A stretch of 7,665 nt of DNA from contig JAJAZM010000074.1 in NCBI GenBank assembly GCA_026785645.1, forward strand, positions 1 to 7,665, in the 5' to 3' direction. Both the position numbers and the translations under genes were made by a program. The notes beneath the pieces were generated by a model that was not told where the DNA came from, ran no database searches, and saw nothing but the letters and a program-made list of their open reading frames with translations. Positions 1 to 7,395 of this stretch are shown piece by piece (position 1 is the first letter of the stretch; each line of letters starts with the position of its first letter). Origin of the DNA: Sphingomonas bacterium (lineage in GTDB: Bacteria; Pseudomonadota; Alphaproteobacteria; Sphingomonadales; Sphingomonadaceae).

Positions 1-273
1 AAGTCGGGCATCCACGGTTTCACCAAGGCTTTGGCACAGGAAGGCGCGCGCAACGGCGTGACCGTCAACGCCATCGCGCCGGGCTATATCGATACCGACA
101 TGGTCGCCGCGGTGCCGCCCGAAGTGCTCGGCAAGATCATCGCCAAGATCCCCGTCAACCGGCTCGGCAAGGCAACCGAGATCGCCCGCGGCGTGGCGTT
201 CCTGGTCGGCGAGGATGCCGGCTTCGTCACCGGGTCGACGCTGTCGATCAACGGCGGGCAACATATGTATTGA
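1..273 (+). CDS. phbB: Acetoacetyl-CoA reductase PhbB, C-terminal 90 residues (5' end outside window)
   Basis: This is the C-terminal part of a cytosolic short-chain dehydrogenase/reductase that reduces acetoacetyl-CoA to (R)-3-hydroxybutyryl-CoA, usually with NADPH, in polyhydroxybutyrate synthesis. The frame is open from base 1 and ends at TGA 271-273. The first visible residue, Lys, followed by SGIHGFTKALAQE, fits the Lys of the SDR catalytic YxxxK motif; the Tyr would lie just outside the window. Residues 23-34 (NAIAPGYIDTDM) are the conserved SDR segment after the active site. The tail TGSTLSINGGQHMY is typical of PhbB and separates it from FabG, whose tail differs. No internal damage is seen; the gene is cut only by the window edge. 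The next gene starts on the last base of the stop codon. The SDR family is certain and the PhbB subtype very likely. Confidence 0.93.
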   Translation, partial: KSGIHGFTKALAQEGARNGVTVNAIAPGYIDTDMVAAVPPEVLGKIIAKIPVNRLGKATEIARGVAFLVGEDAGFVTGSTLSINGGQHMY

Positions 274-521
274 TGGGCTTCGGCGTGCCTACCAAGCGGT
301 CGGTGACGATCGCCGGACATGAGACGTCGATCAGCCTCGAGCCAACCTTCTGGACGGCGCTCGAGGCGGCGGCGGTGGAGCGCGGTTTGCCGCTCAACGC
401 GTTGATCGCGGGGATCGATGTCGAGCGGCTCGACAGCGCGCCGCCGCCCAATCTCACCTCGGCGATCCGCCAGTGGCTATTTGCGCACGCCGGCAGCAGC
501 GGCGGCGGTGCGGACGGCTGA
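273..521 (+). CDS. Small ribbon-helix-helix domain protein (82 aa)
   Basis: This small protein has a ribbon-helix-helix (Arc/MetJ-like, RHH_4-type) fold at residues 8-50. A short beta strand (KRSVTIAGHETSISLEP) is followed by two helices (FWTALEAAAVERG and LNALIAGIDVERL), the usual order for a dimeric DNA-binding RHH unit. The pattern of 'VTIAGHxTSISLEPxFW' is common in alphaproteobacterial RHH_4 proteins. The tail after residue 70 is Gly/Ala/Ser rich and probably disordered. I chose ATG 273-275 because it overlaps the phbB stop (TGATG), an arrangement typical of translational coupling. A TTG one codon earlier is possible but less likely, and no strong Shine-Dalgarno sequence is visible. The location suggests a role linked to polyhydroxybutyrate metabolism, but this is inferred from context alone. 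The last 45 bases overlap the end of the opposing ATP-grasp gene. Confidence 0.82.
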   Translation: MGFGVPTKRSVTIAGHETSISLEPTFWTALEAAAVERGLPLNALIAGIDVERLDSAPPPNLTSAIRQWLFAHAGSSGGGADG

Positions 522-1349
522 GGCGAAGGCGACACCCTTGTCGGGTGCGTGATGGAGGAACAGCGCCGGCTCGATCAGCTCCAGTTCCATGATCTTCAGC
601 GCGCCAACCGCATTGGCGATCATGTCGGCCCGGGCGTAGAGCGCGGGCGCCGGGGCCACGGCCAGCGCGGCCATCGCAAGCTCGATCGAGCCGCGCGGCG
701 GGACGGCAAATTGGTCGGCCCCGCCAAGATGCGGCTGGACCCTGAAGTCGCCCGCCATCGGGGTCTTGAGCACCGCATGGCTGAATTTGCCGCCGAACAG
801 GATGATCGACCATTCGCCCGCCGCGATGCTCGGCTGGAAGGTCTGGACCATCATCCGCTGGCCAGCGACATCGTCGGGAATCGGATCGTCCACGCGCAAT
901 CGATAGGTACCGAATGCGCCGGCCGAAATCGGCGGCTTGATCACCAGCTCGATCGCCCCGAGCTTGGCCCCCGCGCCGCGAAGCGAGCGCGCATCGAGCG
1001 CATCGACTTCGACCGTGGTAACGGTCGGCACTCCCCTCGCACCAAGCTCGCGAAGATACGCCTTGTCGCCGTTCCAGCGCAGCAAGGCTGGCGGGTTGAG
1101 CAACGGCCAGCGCTCTACTTCGGCGCGCTTCAGTAACGCCAGCCAGCGCGGATAATCGAGGTTATAACCCCAGGCGACGAGCGGCAGGATCAGGTCGAAA
1201 GCCGTCACGTCGCCGACCTCGGTCCACGCCACCGGCACGACCTCGATCCCGATCTGCTTGAGGATCCCCGCCTCGACATCGTAGGTCCAGGCAAAAGGCT
1301 CTGGATAGCCCGGGGCAGGGACCAGCAACGCGACCCGCATGCGGCTCAT
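477..1349 (-). CDS. ATP-grasp domain protein, DcsG/RimK-like (290 aa), substrate unknown
   Basis: This is a cytosolic ATP-grasp enzyme, expected to activate a carboxylate as acyl-phosphate and join it to a nucleophile. Residues 1-80 form a Rossmann-like pre-ATP-grasp region (MRVALLVPAPGYPEPFAW, then DLILPLVAWGYNLDYPRWL). Residues 85-99 (NPPALLRWNGDKAYL), followed by GVPTVTT, are the linker motif of DcsG-like proteins. VIKPPISAG (137-145) supplies the ATP-binding Lys. GEWSIILFGGKFSHAVLK (178-195) forms the central strands. YARADMI (238-244) and MELELIEPALF (254-264) carry the acidic metal and nucleotide ligands. The ATG shares ATGA with the dehydrogenase stop, so translation is probably coupled; an alternative Met lies at residue 4. 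DcsG itself closes the D-cycloserine ring, but no other cycloserine genes are present, so that substrate should not be transferred. The fold is confident; the reaction is unknown. Confidence 0.88.
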   Translation of the reverse strand: MSRMRVALLVPAPGYPEPFAWTYDVEAGILKQIGIEVVPVAWTEVGDVTAFDLILPLVAWGYNLDYPRWLALLKRAEVERWPLLNPPALLRWNGDKAYLRELGARGVPTVTTVEVDALDARSLRGAGAKLGAIELVIKPPISAGAFGTYRLRVDDPIPDDVAGQRMMVQTFQPSIAAGEWSIILFGGKFSHAVLKTPMAGDFRVQPHLGGADQFAVPPRGSIELAMAALAVAPAPALYARADMIANAVGALKIMELELIEPALFLHHAPDKGVAFASAVRTAAAAAGVRK

Positions 1350-4300
1350 CGAGCGAGCAGGATTCTCGCCTGGCTCGCAATCTGCGCAAGCATCGATGCG
1401 GTTACCGCGCCGGCGGTCTGCGCCTGCGAGATCAGCTTGCGGAACTGGTCGATCCGTGGGCCGTGGCGCTCGATCCAGCGCTCGGTGGCTCCCGTCGGAT
1501 CGCCGTCACGACCGCGCGCCAGGAATTCGAGCCGCAATTGCTCGAAATCGCGTTCGAGACCGGCGACCAGCAATCGTTCCCAATGGTCGGTCGGCTCGAA
1601 CCGCGCGACCTGTTGCTGCGCCCAGTCGAGCCCGAGCGCTTCGCCCAGCCGGGTGTAGGCCTTGGTCAGCATTTGCGCGTCGAGCTCGCGCTTGGCGGCC
1701 AGCGCCGAAATCCCGAATACACCATCGAGCTCGAACACCCGAACCAGCCCGTCGACAATCGCCTCGTCGGCCCCGAGCCCGATCAAATGCTCGCGCCGGG
1801 CGACCGACTCGTTACGCACTTGGCTGCGGATCAGCTTGGTCGTCGCGGCGGCAATCTTGCCCACTGCCGGACCGAGCAAATCGACCAGTTCGCTGACTTT
1901 TTGTTCGGCGCTGGTCGAGCGCAAAATATCGGAGACGTGGCTTCGGACCGAGCGCGCGGCGACCCGGAACAGCTCGATTCGAACCGCCTCGGGGACTGCG
2001 GCAGATTCGATCCGGTGCCACAATTTGGGCAGGTCGAGCAGATGCTCGGCGGCGAGGAAGGCCGTCGCGACCTGGCCAAGCGAGGCGCCTTCTTCCTCGG
2101 TCAGGCTGAGCGGAATGCTCGGACCCAGCCGGTTGACGATCCGGTTGGCGACCTTGGTCGCGAGAATTTCGTGGCGCAGCCGGTGCGTGCGGATCGCGTC
2201 GCCATGGGCTTTCTGCATCGGCCGTGGGAATGCCGCGAACAATTGCGGCTCGAGCAACGGATCGTCGGCCAGCTTCAGCTTCTCGATCGCAGCCTGAAGC
2301 GCGAGCTTGGACATCGACAGCACGATTGCCAGCTCGGGGCGGCTCAGTCCGCGCTGGTCGAGCGCCCGGCGAAGCAAAACGTCGCTGGTGCTCAGGCCCT
2401 CAACCTTGCGATCGAGCCGACCGCTGGCCTCGAGCAATTCGATCGCCCGGACATATTCGGGCAGCGCCTTGGCACCCCCCGCCTCGGCAATCGACAGCGC
2501 GAGGCTCTGCAGCCGATTGTCCTCGAGCACCAGCTCGGAAACTTCGTCGGTCATGCTGACCAGCAGGTTGTTGCGTTTGGTCTCGGTCAACCGGCCGTCG
2601 CGCATTTCGCGATTGAGCGCGATCTTGATGTTGACCTCATTATCCGAGCAATCGACCCCGGCACTATTGTCGATGAAGTCGGTGTTGATCCGGCCACCAT
2701 GTTGCGAAAATTCGATCCGCGCCGCCTGGGTGATGGCAAGGTTGGCACCTTCGCCGATCGCCTTGGCTCTGATCTCGCTGGCATCGACCCGAAGCACGTC
2801 ATTGGCCGGATCGCCAACATCGCTGTGCGGCTGGGTCGACGCCTTGATGTACGTTCCGATGCCACCGAACCAGATCAAATCAACCTGGGCTTTGAGGATC
2901 GCGGTGATCAAGCCGTTGGGGTCGATCTCGGGCAGTTCGATACCGAGCGCAGTTTGCGCTTCCCTGGTCAGTTTGATCGACTTTTGCGAGCGCGGGACGA
3001 TCATTGCGCCTCTCGACAGCGCCTTGCGATTATAATCATCCCAGCTCGAGCGCGGCAGGTTGAACATTCGGTTGCGTTCTTTCCAGCTCCTGGCTGGATC
3101 GGGTTCGGGATCGATGAAAATGTGGCGATGGTCGAACGCCGCGATCAGCTTCAGCGTCTTGGACAGCAGCATTCCATTGCCGAACACGTCGCCCGACATG
3201 TCGCCGCAGCCGACCACCTTGATCGGGTCCGACTGGACGTCGATGCCATGCTCGAGGAAGTGGCGCTGGACTGAAATCCACGCGCCCTTGGCGGTAATCC
3301 CCATCGCCTTGTGATCATAGCCGTTCGAGCCGCCGCTGGCGAACGCGTCGCCGAGCCAGAAGGCGCGATCGAGCGCAATTCCGTTGGCCACGTCGGAGAA
3401 GGTTGCGGTGCCCTTGTCGGCGGCGACCACGAAATAGGGGTCGTCGCCGTCATGGAGCACGACCTTGGCGGGGTGGATGATCTTGTCGTCGACGATATTG
3501 TCGGTGACCGACAGCAAGGCGCGAATGAATATCTTGTAGCTGCTGGTGCCTTCGGCAAGCCAGGCGTCGCGATCGATTGCCGGGCTCGGCAATTGCTTGG
3601 GGTAGAAACCGCCCTTGGCACCGGTCGGCACGATCACTGCATTCTTGACCAGCTGAGCCTTCATCAGCCCGAGGATCTCGGTGCGGAAATCGTCGCGCCG
3701 GTCGGACCAGCGAAGCCCGCCGCGAGCGATCGGGCCGCCGCGCAAATGGATGCCCTCGACGCGCGGCGAATAGACCCAGATTTCGCGATAGGGGATTGGC
3801 GCGGGAAGCCCCGGCACCTGTTTCGAATCGATCTTGAACGCCAATGCTTCGGCGGCGGCCGGGGCGAAGGCGTTGGTGCGCAAGGTTGCGCCAACCACCG
3901 ATCGCATCAGCCTGAGAATGCGGTCGTCGTCGATGCTTCGAACATCCTTCAACGCATCGTCGAACGCGGCCGCAGCAGCAATTGCCTCGGTCTCGCGTTT
4001 TCCCTTGATCGAGGGATCGTGCATCGCGCAGAACAAGCCGACCAGCGCCTTGGTGGCGACCGGCGCCCGGCCCAGGGCATCGACCACGGTGATCAGCGAA
4101 TAAGCGACCCCGATCTGCCGCGTATAGCGGAACCACGCGCGCAGCCAGACCACCGCGTTGGGGGTCACGCCGGCGCTGATGATCAGCTGGTTGAAGGCAT
4201 CATTTTCGGCCTCACCACGGAGCACGCAGGCGATTGCTTCCTCGATGATCGCGGCCCGGTCGGCCAGCCGCGCGGCGACCGAGCCATCGGCCATGACCAG

Positions 4301-6004
4301 CGAGAATTCGTAGATATTGGCGCCCACGCGATCAAGCTGGGTCGGGGTTTCCTTGAGCACGGTGAAGCCGAAAAACTCGAGCACCGGGACGACGTCCGAT
4401 AGCGGCACCAGCCCGCCGCGCTTGTACAGCTTTAGCCGCAATTGCTCGGGCGGGTCATGGGCGAGGCGGTAGAGGCGGATCGAACGCTGGTGCTCGTCGG
4501 CCAGCGAGTCGAGGCGCAATATGTCGGCTGCGGCATCGTCGGCCGGATAACGCGAGCAATAGGCTTCGGGCAGCGCGCCGCCGTAAGTCAGCGTCAGCCG
4601 CCGTGCCTGTCCGGCTCCGACCTGGTCGGCCAGCCGTTCCTCGAGCGTCGGCAGGAAGCCGCGTACCATGTCGTATAATTTGCGGTTGAGCGCTCCGGCG
4701 TCGGGGGTGTTGCGGTCGGCGTCGATGGTAAAGGTGTAGCGCAGCAAGGCGAGATCGCCGTCGCCGAGATCGACCGACCACGCTTTTTGCGTGCCGTCCG
4801 CGGCCGTGCCGATCATCTCGCCGATCGCCAGCCGGCGAACGGTCGACAATTCTTCGCGCGGCAACCACACGAAGGCGAACAGATGGCCGCGCAGGATCGA
4901 GCGGACCAGCACCAGGATCGGTTGCGGCCGGTCGGCCAGCGTCATTGCGGCGATCACCAGCTTGCGGACGCTGTCGCGGTCGAGGTTGAGGATCAAATCG
5001 TGCGGCAATGCGGACAAGGCATGGCGCAGCGCTTTTCCGCTATGGCTCGACGGATGGTAGCCGAAGCTTTCGTCGAGATCCTTGAGGATCTGGCGAAGCA
5101 GCGGGATCTGCTCGACCGGAGCGCTGAGCGCCTCGCTGGTCCACAACCCGACATGGACTCCGATCGCGGTGATCTTGCCCTTCTCGCGGATCGGGACCGC
5201 GACCAGGTCGAGCGGGACCCGGCGGTGGATGGTCGACTTGCGGTCGGCCTTGGCCATCAGCGGCACCTGGCCCCCCGCCTCGAAGTAACGGATCGCGCCT
5301 TCACAACCACCTTCATCAGTCGGCTCGCCCGCAAACCGGAACAAGCCGAGCCCGTCGCTGCCTTCCTTGCCCGGCCGTTCGACTTCGAACCCGGCAAGCG
5401 TCATTGCCCCGTCAGCGAACCAGCGAAGCAAGGCAGCGCCCTCCGCATCCTCGGTCGCTTCGGCATCGTCGCGCATGCGCCTCTGCATCGCCTTCCAGTC
5501 GGCCACCGAGGCGCGGACATCGGCCAGCACCTGGGCGAGCTCGGCGCGCAAGGCCGAGCGGGTCCGCGCGTCGGCGCGGTCGAGGTCCATGTAGATGATC
5601 GATTCGGTCGCGCCTTGCCCGAGCGCGGTGAGGTTGCCCTTCGAATCGCGGGTCGCTTGGACAATCGGATGGAGCAGGCGATGGATATTGATCCCGCGCG
5701 CAGCGATCGCGCTGGCGACCGAATCGACCAGGAACGGCATGTCGTCATTGACCACCGCAAGCCGCATCCGGCGGTGGCCCGCCTCGCCGCCGCTCGAGGT
5801 CAGCTGGATTGCGGCATCGCCCGGCTTGCGCCGAGCGGCGACCGCGGCGACGAACGTCGCTGCTTCGTCCTGCTCGGCATCGGTAAAGCCGTCGAGTTCG
5901 CCCGGCAGGGCATTGGAATTGAGCGCGTCGCGCAGCAGGCCGACGATATGTGCGTCCGCGCCCGAATTGGCAGCCATTGGTTCAACCGTGTCGCTAAGGG
6001 TCAT
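1346..6004 (-). CDS. gdhB: Large NAD-dependent glutamate dehydrogenase (GDH-180 class, ~1552 aa)
   Basis: This cytosolic enzyme oxidises L-glutamate to 2-oxoglutarate and ammonium with NAD+, normally in the catabolic direction. The length and layout match the Bac_GDH (180-kDa) class: P. aeruginosa GdhB and Caulobacter GdhZ. Residues ~80-125 form an ACT-like regulatory segment (NDDMPFLVDSV, then GINIHRLLHP). The catalytic region has RGGLRWSDRRDDFRTE (Trp766 and Asp768 by this start) and VPTGAKGGF with Lys797, the substrate-site Lys in this family. The NAD-binding fold has VGCGDMSGDVFGNGM around 931-945, with IWFGGIGTYIK near 1045 and NEVNIKIALN near 1120. A long helical C-terminal region follows, as is usual. 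All expected motifs are intact and there is no frameshift. The start is uncertain: ATG 6004 gives ~1552 aa, ATG 5977 would give 1543, and TTG 6043 would give 1565; none has a good Shine-Dalgarno sequence. The stop overlaps the ATP-grasp start. The symbol follows Pseudomonas usage. Confidence 0.96.
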   Translation of the reverse strand: MTLSDTVEPMAANSGADAHIVGLLRDALNSNALPGELDGFTDAEQDEAATFVAAVAARRKPGDAAIQLTSSGGEAGHRRMRLAVVNDDMPFLVDSVASAIAARGINIHRLLHPIVQATRDSKGNLTALGQGATESIIYMDLDRADARTRSALRAELAQVLADVRASVADWKAMQRRMRDDAEATEDAEGAALLRWFADGAMTLAGFEVERPGKEGSDGLGLFRFAGEPTDEGGCEGAIRYFEAGGQVPLMAKADRKSTIHRRVPLDLVAVPIREKGKITAIGVHVGLWTSEALSAPVEQIPLLRQILKDLDESFGYHPSSHSGKALRHALSALPHDLILNLDRDSVRKLVIAAMTLADRPQPILVLVRSILRGHLFAFVWLPREELSTVRRLAIGEMIGTAADGTQKAWSVDLGDGDLALLRYTFTIDADRNTPDAGALNRKLYDMVRGFLPTLEERLADQVGAGQARRLTLTYGGALPEAYCSRYPADDAAADILRLDSLADEHQRSIRLYRLAHDPPEQLRLKLYKRGGLVPLSDVVPVLEFFGFTVLKETPTQLDRVGANIYEFSLVMADGSVAARLADRAAIIEEAIACVLRGEAENDAFNQLIISAGVTPNAVVWLRAWFRYTRQIGVAYSLITVVDALGRAPVATKALVGLFCAMHDPSIKGKRETEAIAAAAAFDDALKDVRSIDDDRILRLMRSVVGATLRTNAFAPAAAEALAFKIDSKQVPGLPAPIPYREIWVYSPRVEGIHLRGGPIARGGLRWSDRRDDFRTEILGLMKAQLVKNAVIVPTGAKGGFYPKQLPSPAIDRDAWLAEGTSSYKIFIRALLSVTDNIVDDKIIHPAKVVLHDGDDPYFVVAADKGTATFSDVANGIALDRAFWLGDAFASGGSNGYDHKAMGITAKGAWISVQRHFLEHGIDVQSDPIKVVGCGDMSGDVFGNGMLLSKTLKLIAAFDHRHIFIDPEPDPARSWKERNRMFNLPRSSWDDYNRKALSRGAMIVPRSQKSIKLTREAQTALGIELPEIDPNGLITAILKAQVDLIWFGGIGTYIKASTQPHSDVGDPANDVLRVDASEIRAKAIGEGANLAITQAARIEFSQHGGRINTDFIDNSAGVDCSDNEVNIKIALNREMRDGRLTETKRNNLLVSMTDEVSELVLEDNRLQSLALSIAEAGGAKALPEYVRAIELLEASGRLDRKVEGLSTSDVLLRRALDQRGLSRPELAIVLSMSKLALQAAIEKLKLADDPLLEPQLFAAFPRPMQKAHGDAIRTHRLRHEILATKVANRIVNRLGPSIPLSLTEEEGASLGQVATAFLAAEHLLDLPKLWHRIESAAVPEAVRIELFRVAARSVRSHVSDILRSTSAEQKVSELVDLLGPAVGKIAAATTKLIRSQVRNESVARREHLIGLGADEAIVDGLVRVFELDGVFGISALAAKRELDAQMLTKAYTRLGEALGLDWAQQQVARFEPTDHWERLLVAGLERDFEQLRLEFLARGRDGDPTGATERWIERHGPRIDQFRKLISQAQTAGAVTASMLAQIASQARILLAR

Positions 6005-6006
6005 TG

Positions 6007-6043
6007 GACGCGGGCTATAGACCTGCGGTCCCGCCTGCGACAA
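6007..6043 (-). promoter_or_regulatory. Possible sigma-70-type promoter in front of glutamate dehydrogenase
   Basis: On the minus strand TTGTCG (6043-6038) is followed, 18 bases later, by TATAGC (6019-6014); reading the -10 as CTATAG gives 17 bases. Transcription would start near 6007, only about three bases before ATG 6004, giving a nearly leaderless message. This would fit the absence of a Shine-Dalgarno sequence before that ATG. The match is modest and the site lies inside inverted repeats, so it may be coincidental. Confidence 0.3.
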
Positions 6044-6048
6044 GGCGG
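6020..6048. repeat. Two back-to-back inverted repeats in the PAS-dehydrogenase gap
   Basis: Bases 6031-6048 form a perfect 6-bp GC-rich inverted repeat (CCGCCT / AGGCGG) around a 6-base loop. Directly adjacent, 6020-6030 form a second perfect repeat, GACC / GGTC, around 3 bases. Neither is followed by a T-run in either direction, so a classical intrinsic terminator is unlikely. In a PAS-to-dehydrogenase transcript they would form consecutive hairpins about 15 bases after the PAS stop. They could tune processing or stability, or serve as an operator, since the first repeat covers the putative -35. Confidence 0.5.
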
Positions 6049-6063
6049 CTGGGCTGGTGAAAC

Positions 6064-7347
6064 TTACGCTACGGAACGACGGATGGCGCGATCGAGCATC
6101 TTTTCGTCGGTCACCACGACGACCGCCTGGTGAACGCCGTCAGTGCCCCGGCGGGTGAGGACGAGCGCGAATTCCTCATTGGTCGGCAAGTCGGCCAGCG
6201 CGATTCCAGCTGCGGTGCGCAGCGCGGCGCGAGCCTTGTCCCCGCGGTCGTCGACCTTGCCCACCGGGCGGCGCGCATCGCGCTCCTCCGCGACCAGCCG
6301 CTTGAGGCCGCCGATCTGGGTCTCGACGTAATGCTGGAAACCGCCAAACGTGATGTGCCGCCGCTCGGCGTAGCTCAGGGCCGCAGCGAATTCGGTCAGT
6401 CGGGCTTTGTCATAATCGACGCCGAACACCAGTTTGACGATCGGCGTCATTGGCGCACGGGCCTGCGCCTTGACCCCGGCATCGTCGAGGATCTCGGCAT
6501 AATCGCTTGGTACGCGCTTGGTCGCGATGGCGAAATCATAGGCCATGCCGAGCGCTCGATAGAGCGCGGTCCGGCTGCGGCCATCGGCGGCCTTGCACAC
6601 GTCGGCGCTGTCGCGGGCGGCGGACAATTGGTCGGCCAGCCCGGAATCCTCGGCGACTTGAGGAGCGTCGATCGCGACTGGCAAATCCACTTCGGCTTCG
6701 GCTAACGGGCCATCTTCCCAGGTCAGGTGGGTGGGTTGTTCGGCGTCGGGCTCGGACGAAGGCTCGAACCCGGTCTCGATCGGGGCAAGCGCGGCAACCA
6801 GCGGCACATCGACCGCCACCGCAGCGCCGCCATCCTTCCAGTTGATCACACCATAAATGAAGTCGATCGTGTCGCCGTCCGAGCTGAACGGCATCAGGAT
6901 CCCGCGATAGCAAATCGAATGGCCGCGCTGGTTGACGAATTCGGCCTCGAAACCGATTGGCGCGCGGTTGGCGATAATCTGCATGTAATGGTCGGTCAGC
7001 CGCGACAATAACGACCGGCTCGGCACTTGGGCGATTTGCTTGATGTCGTCGGGAAGCCCGCATTCGGCGCGAATCGCGGTGCCAACGTAGGGCGTAGCAG
7101 GATCGTCGCGACCGGCGGTGAAATCGAGCAACACGCTATTGGGCGCGAAATCGCCGATGCTGCCGGGCTCGAGATCCTCGATCGACGGATAATCGCGGCC
7201 ATCGAGCAACGACACCCAATAATTATAGGCGCGGACATGCATCCGGCGCTCATCGGCGCCGATCGCGTCGGTCACGTCATCGCCCGCGGCCACGGTGCTT
7301 GCCGAAGCCAGGTCGAATTCGCTCGGATGCTCGGAAAAACTATCCAT
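6064..7347 (-). CDS. PAS_5-type domain protein of unknown function (427 aa)
   Basis: This protein is predicted to be cytosolic; no signal peptide or membrane segment is seen. Residues ~33-172 resemble an alphaproteobacterial PAS_5 domain: AYNYWVSLLDGRDYPSIEDLEP, then GSIGDFAPNSVLLDF, YVGTAIR, and the terminal strands EAEFVNQRGHSICYRGILMPF and IDFIYGVINWK. Residues ~175-250 are an Ala/Pro/acidic linker, probably disordered. Residues ~255-350 form a mostly helical domain (RSRTALYRALGMAYDFA, then YAEILDDAGVKAQ and TPIVKLVFGVDYDKARLTEFAAALSYAERR), which I cannot name. The C-terminus (385-427) has alternating strands and helix (EEFALVLTRRG, then VHQAVVVVTDEKMLDRAIRR). No histidine kinase, GGDEF, EAL or HTH output domain is recognised. 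ATG 7347 is preferred because the upstream 48 codons lack PAS character and run through the promoter region; a weak GGGG lies seven bases before it. The gene is upstream of glutamate dehydrogenase with a 59-bp gap and may be co-transcribed. Confidence 0.85.
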   Translation of the reverse strand: MDSFSEHPSEFDLASASTVAAGDDVTDAIGADERRMHVRAYNYWVSLLDGRDYPSIEDLEPGSIGDFAPNSVLLDFTAGRDDPATPYVGTAIRAECGLPDDIKQIAQVPSRSLLSRLTDHYMQIIANRAPIGFEAEFVNQRGHSICYRGILMPFSSDGDTIDFIYGVINWKDGGAAVAVDVPLVAALAPIETGFEPSSEPDAEQPTHLTWEDGPLAEAEVDLPVAIDAPQVAEDSGLADQLSAARDSADVCKAADGRSRTALYRALGMAYDFAIATKRVPSDYAEILDDAGVKAQARAPMTPIVKLVFGVDYDKARLTEFAAALSYAERRHITFGGFQHYVETQIGGLKRLVAEERDARRPVGKVDDRGDKARAALRTAAGIALADLPTNEEFALVLTRRGTDGVHQAVVVVTDEKMLDRAIRRSVA

Positions 7348-7395
7348 ATCACGGCCCCGATTGGTCCAAATCGAGAGCAATTTGCCAGTGATGCT

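Noticed and set aside
1463..3274. A 603-codon open frame on the + strand opposite the dehydrogenase gene, with others at 3311-4402 and 4787-6133
   Set aside because: These are shadows produced by the high-GC codon pattern of the dehydrogenase. Their products have low-complexity Arg/Gly/Asp-rich composition, no recognisable domains, and no Shine-Dalgarno sequence, while the opposite strand encodes a fully intact known enzyme.
6005..6043. TTG at 6043 as the dehydrogenase start
   Set aside because: It lies inside an inverted repeat, has no Shine-Dalgarno sequence, and adds 13 residues with no family resemblance. ATG 6004 is preferred, though not proven.
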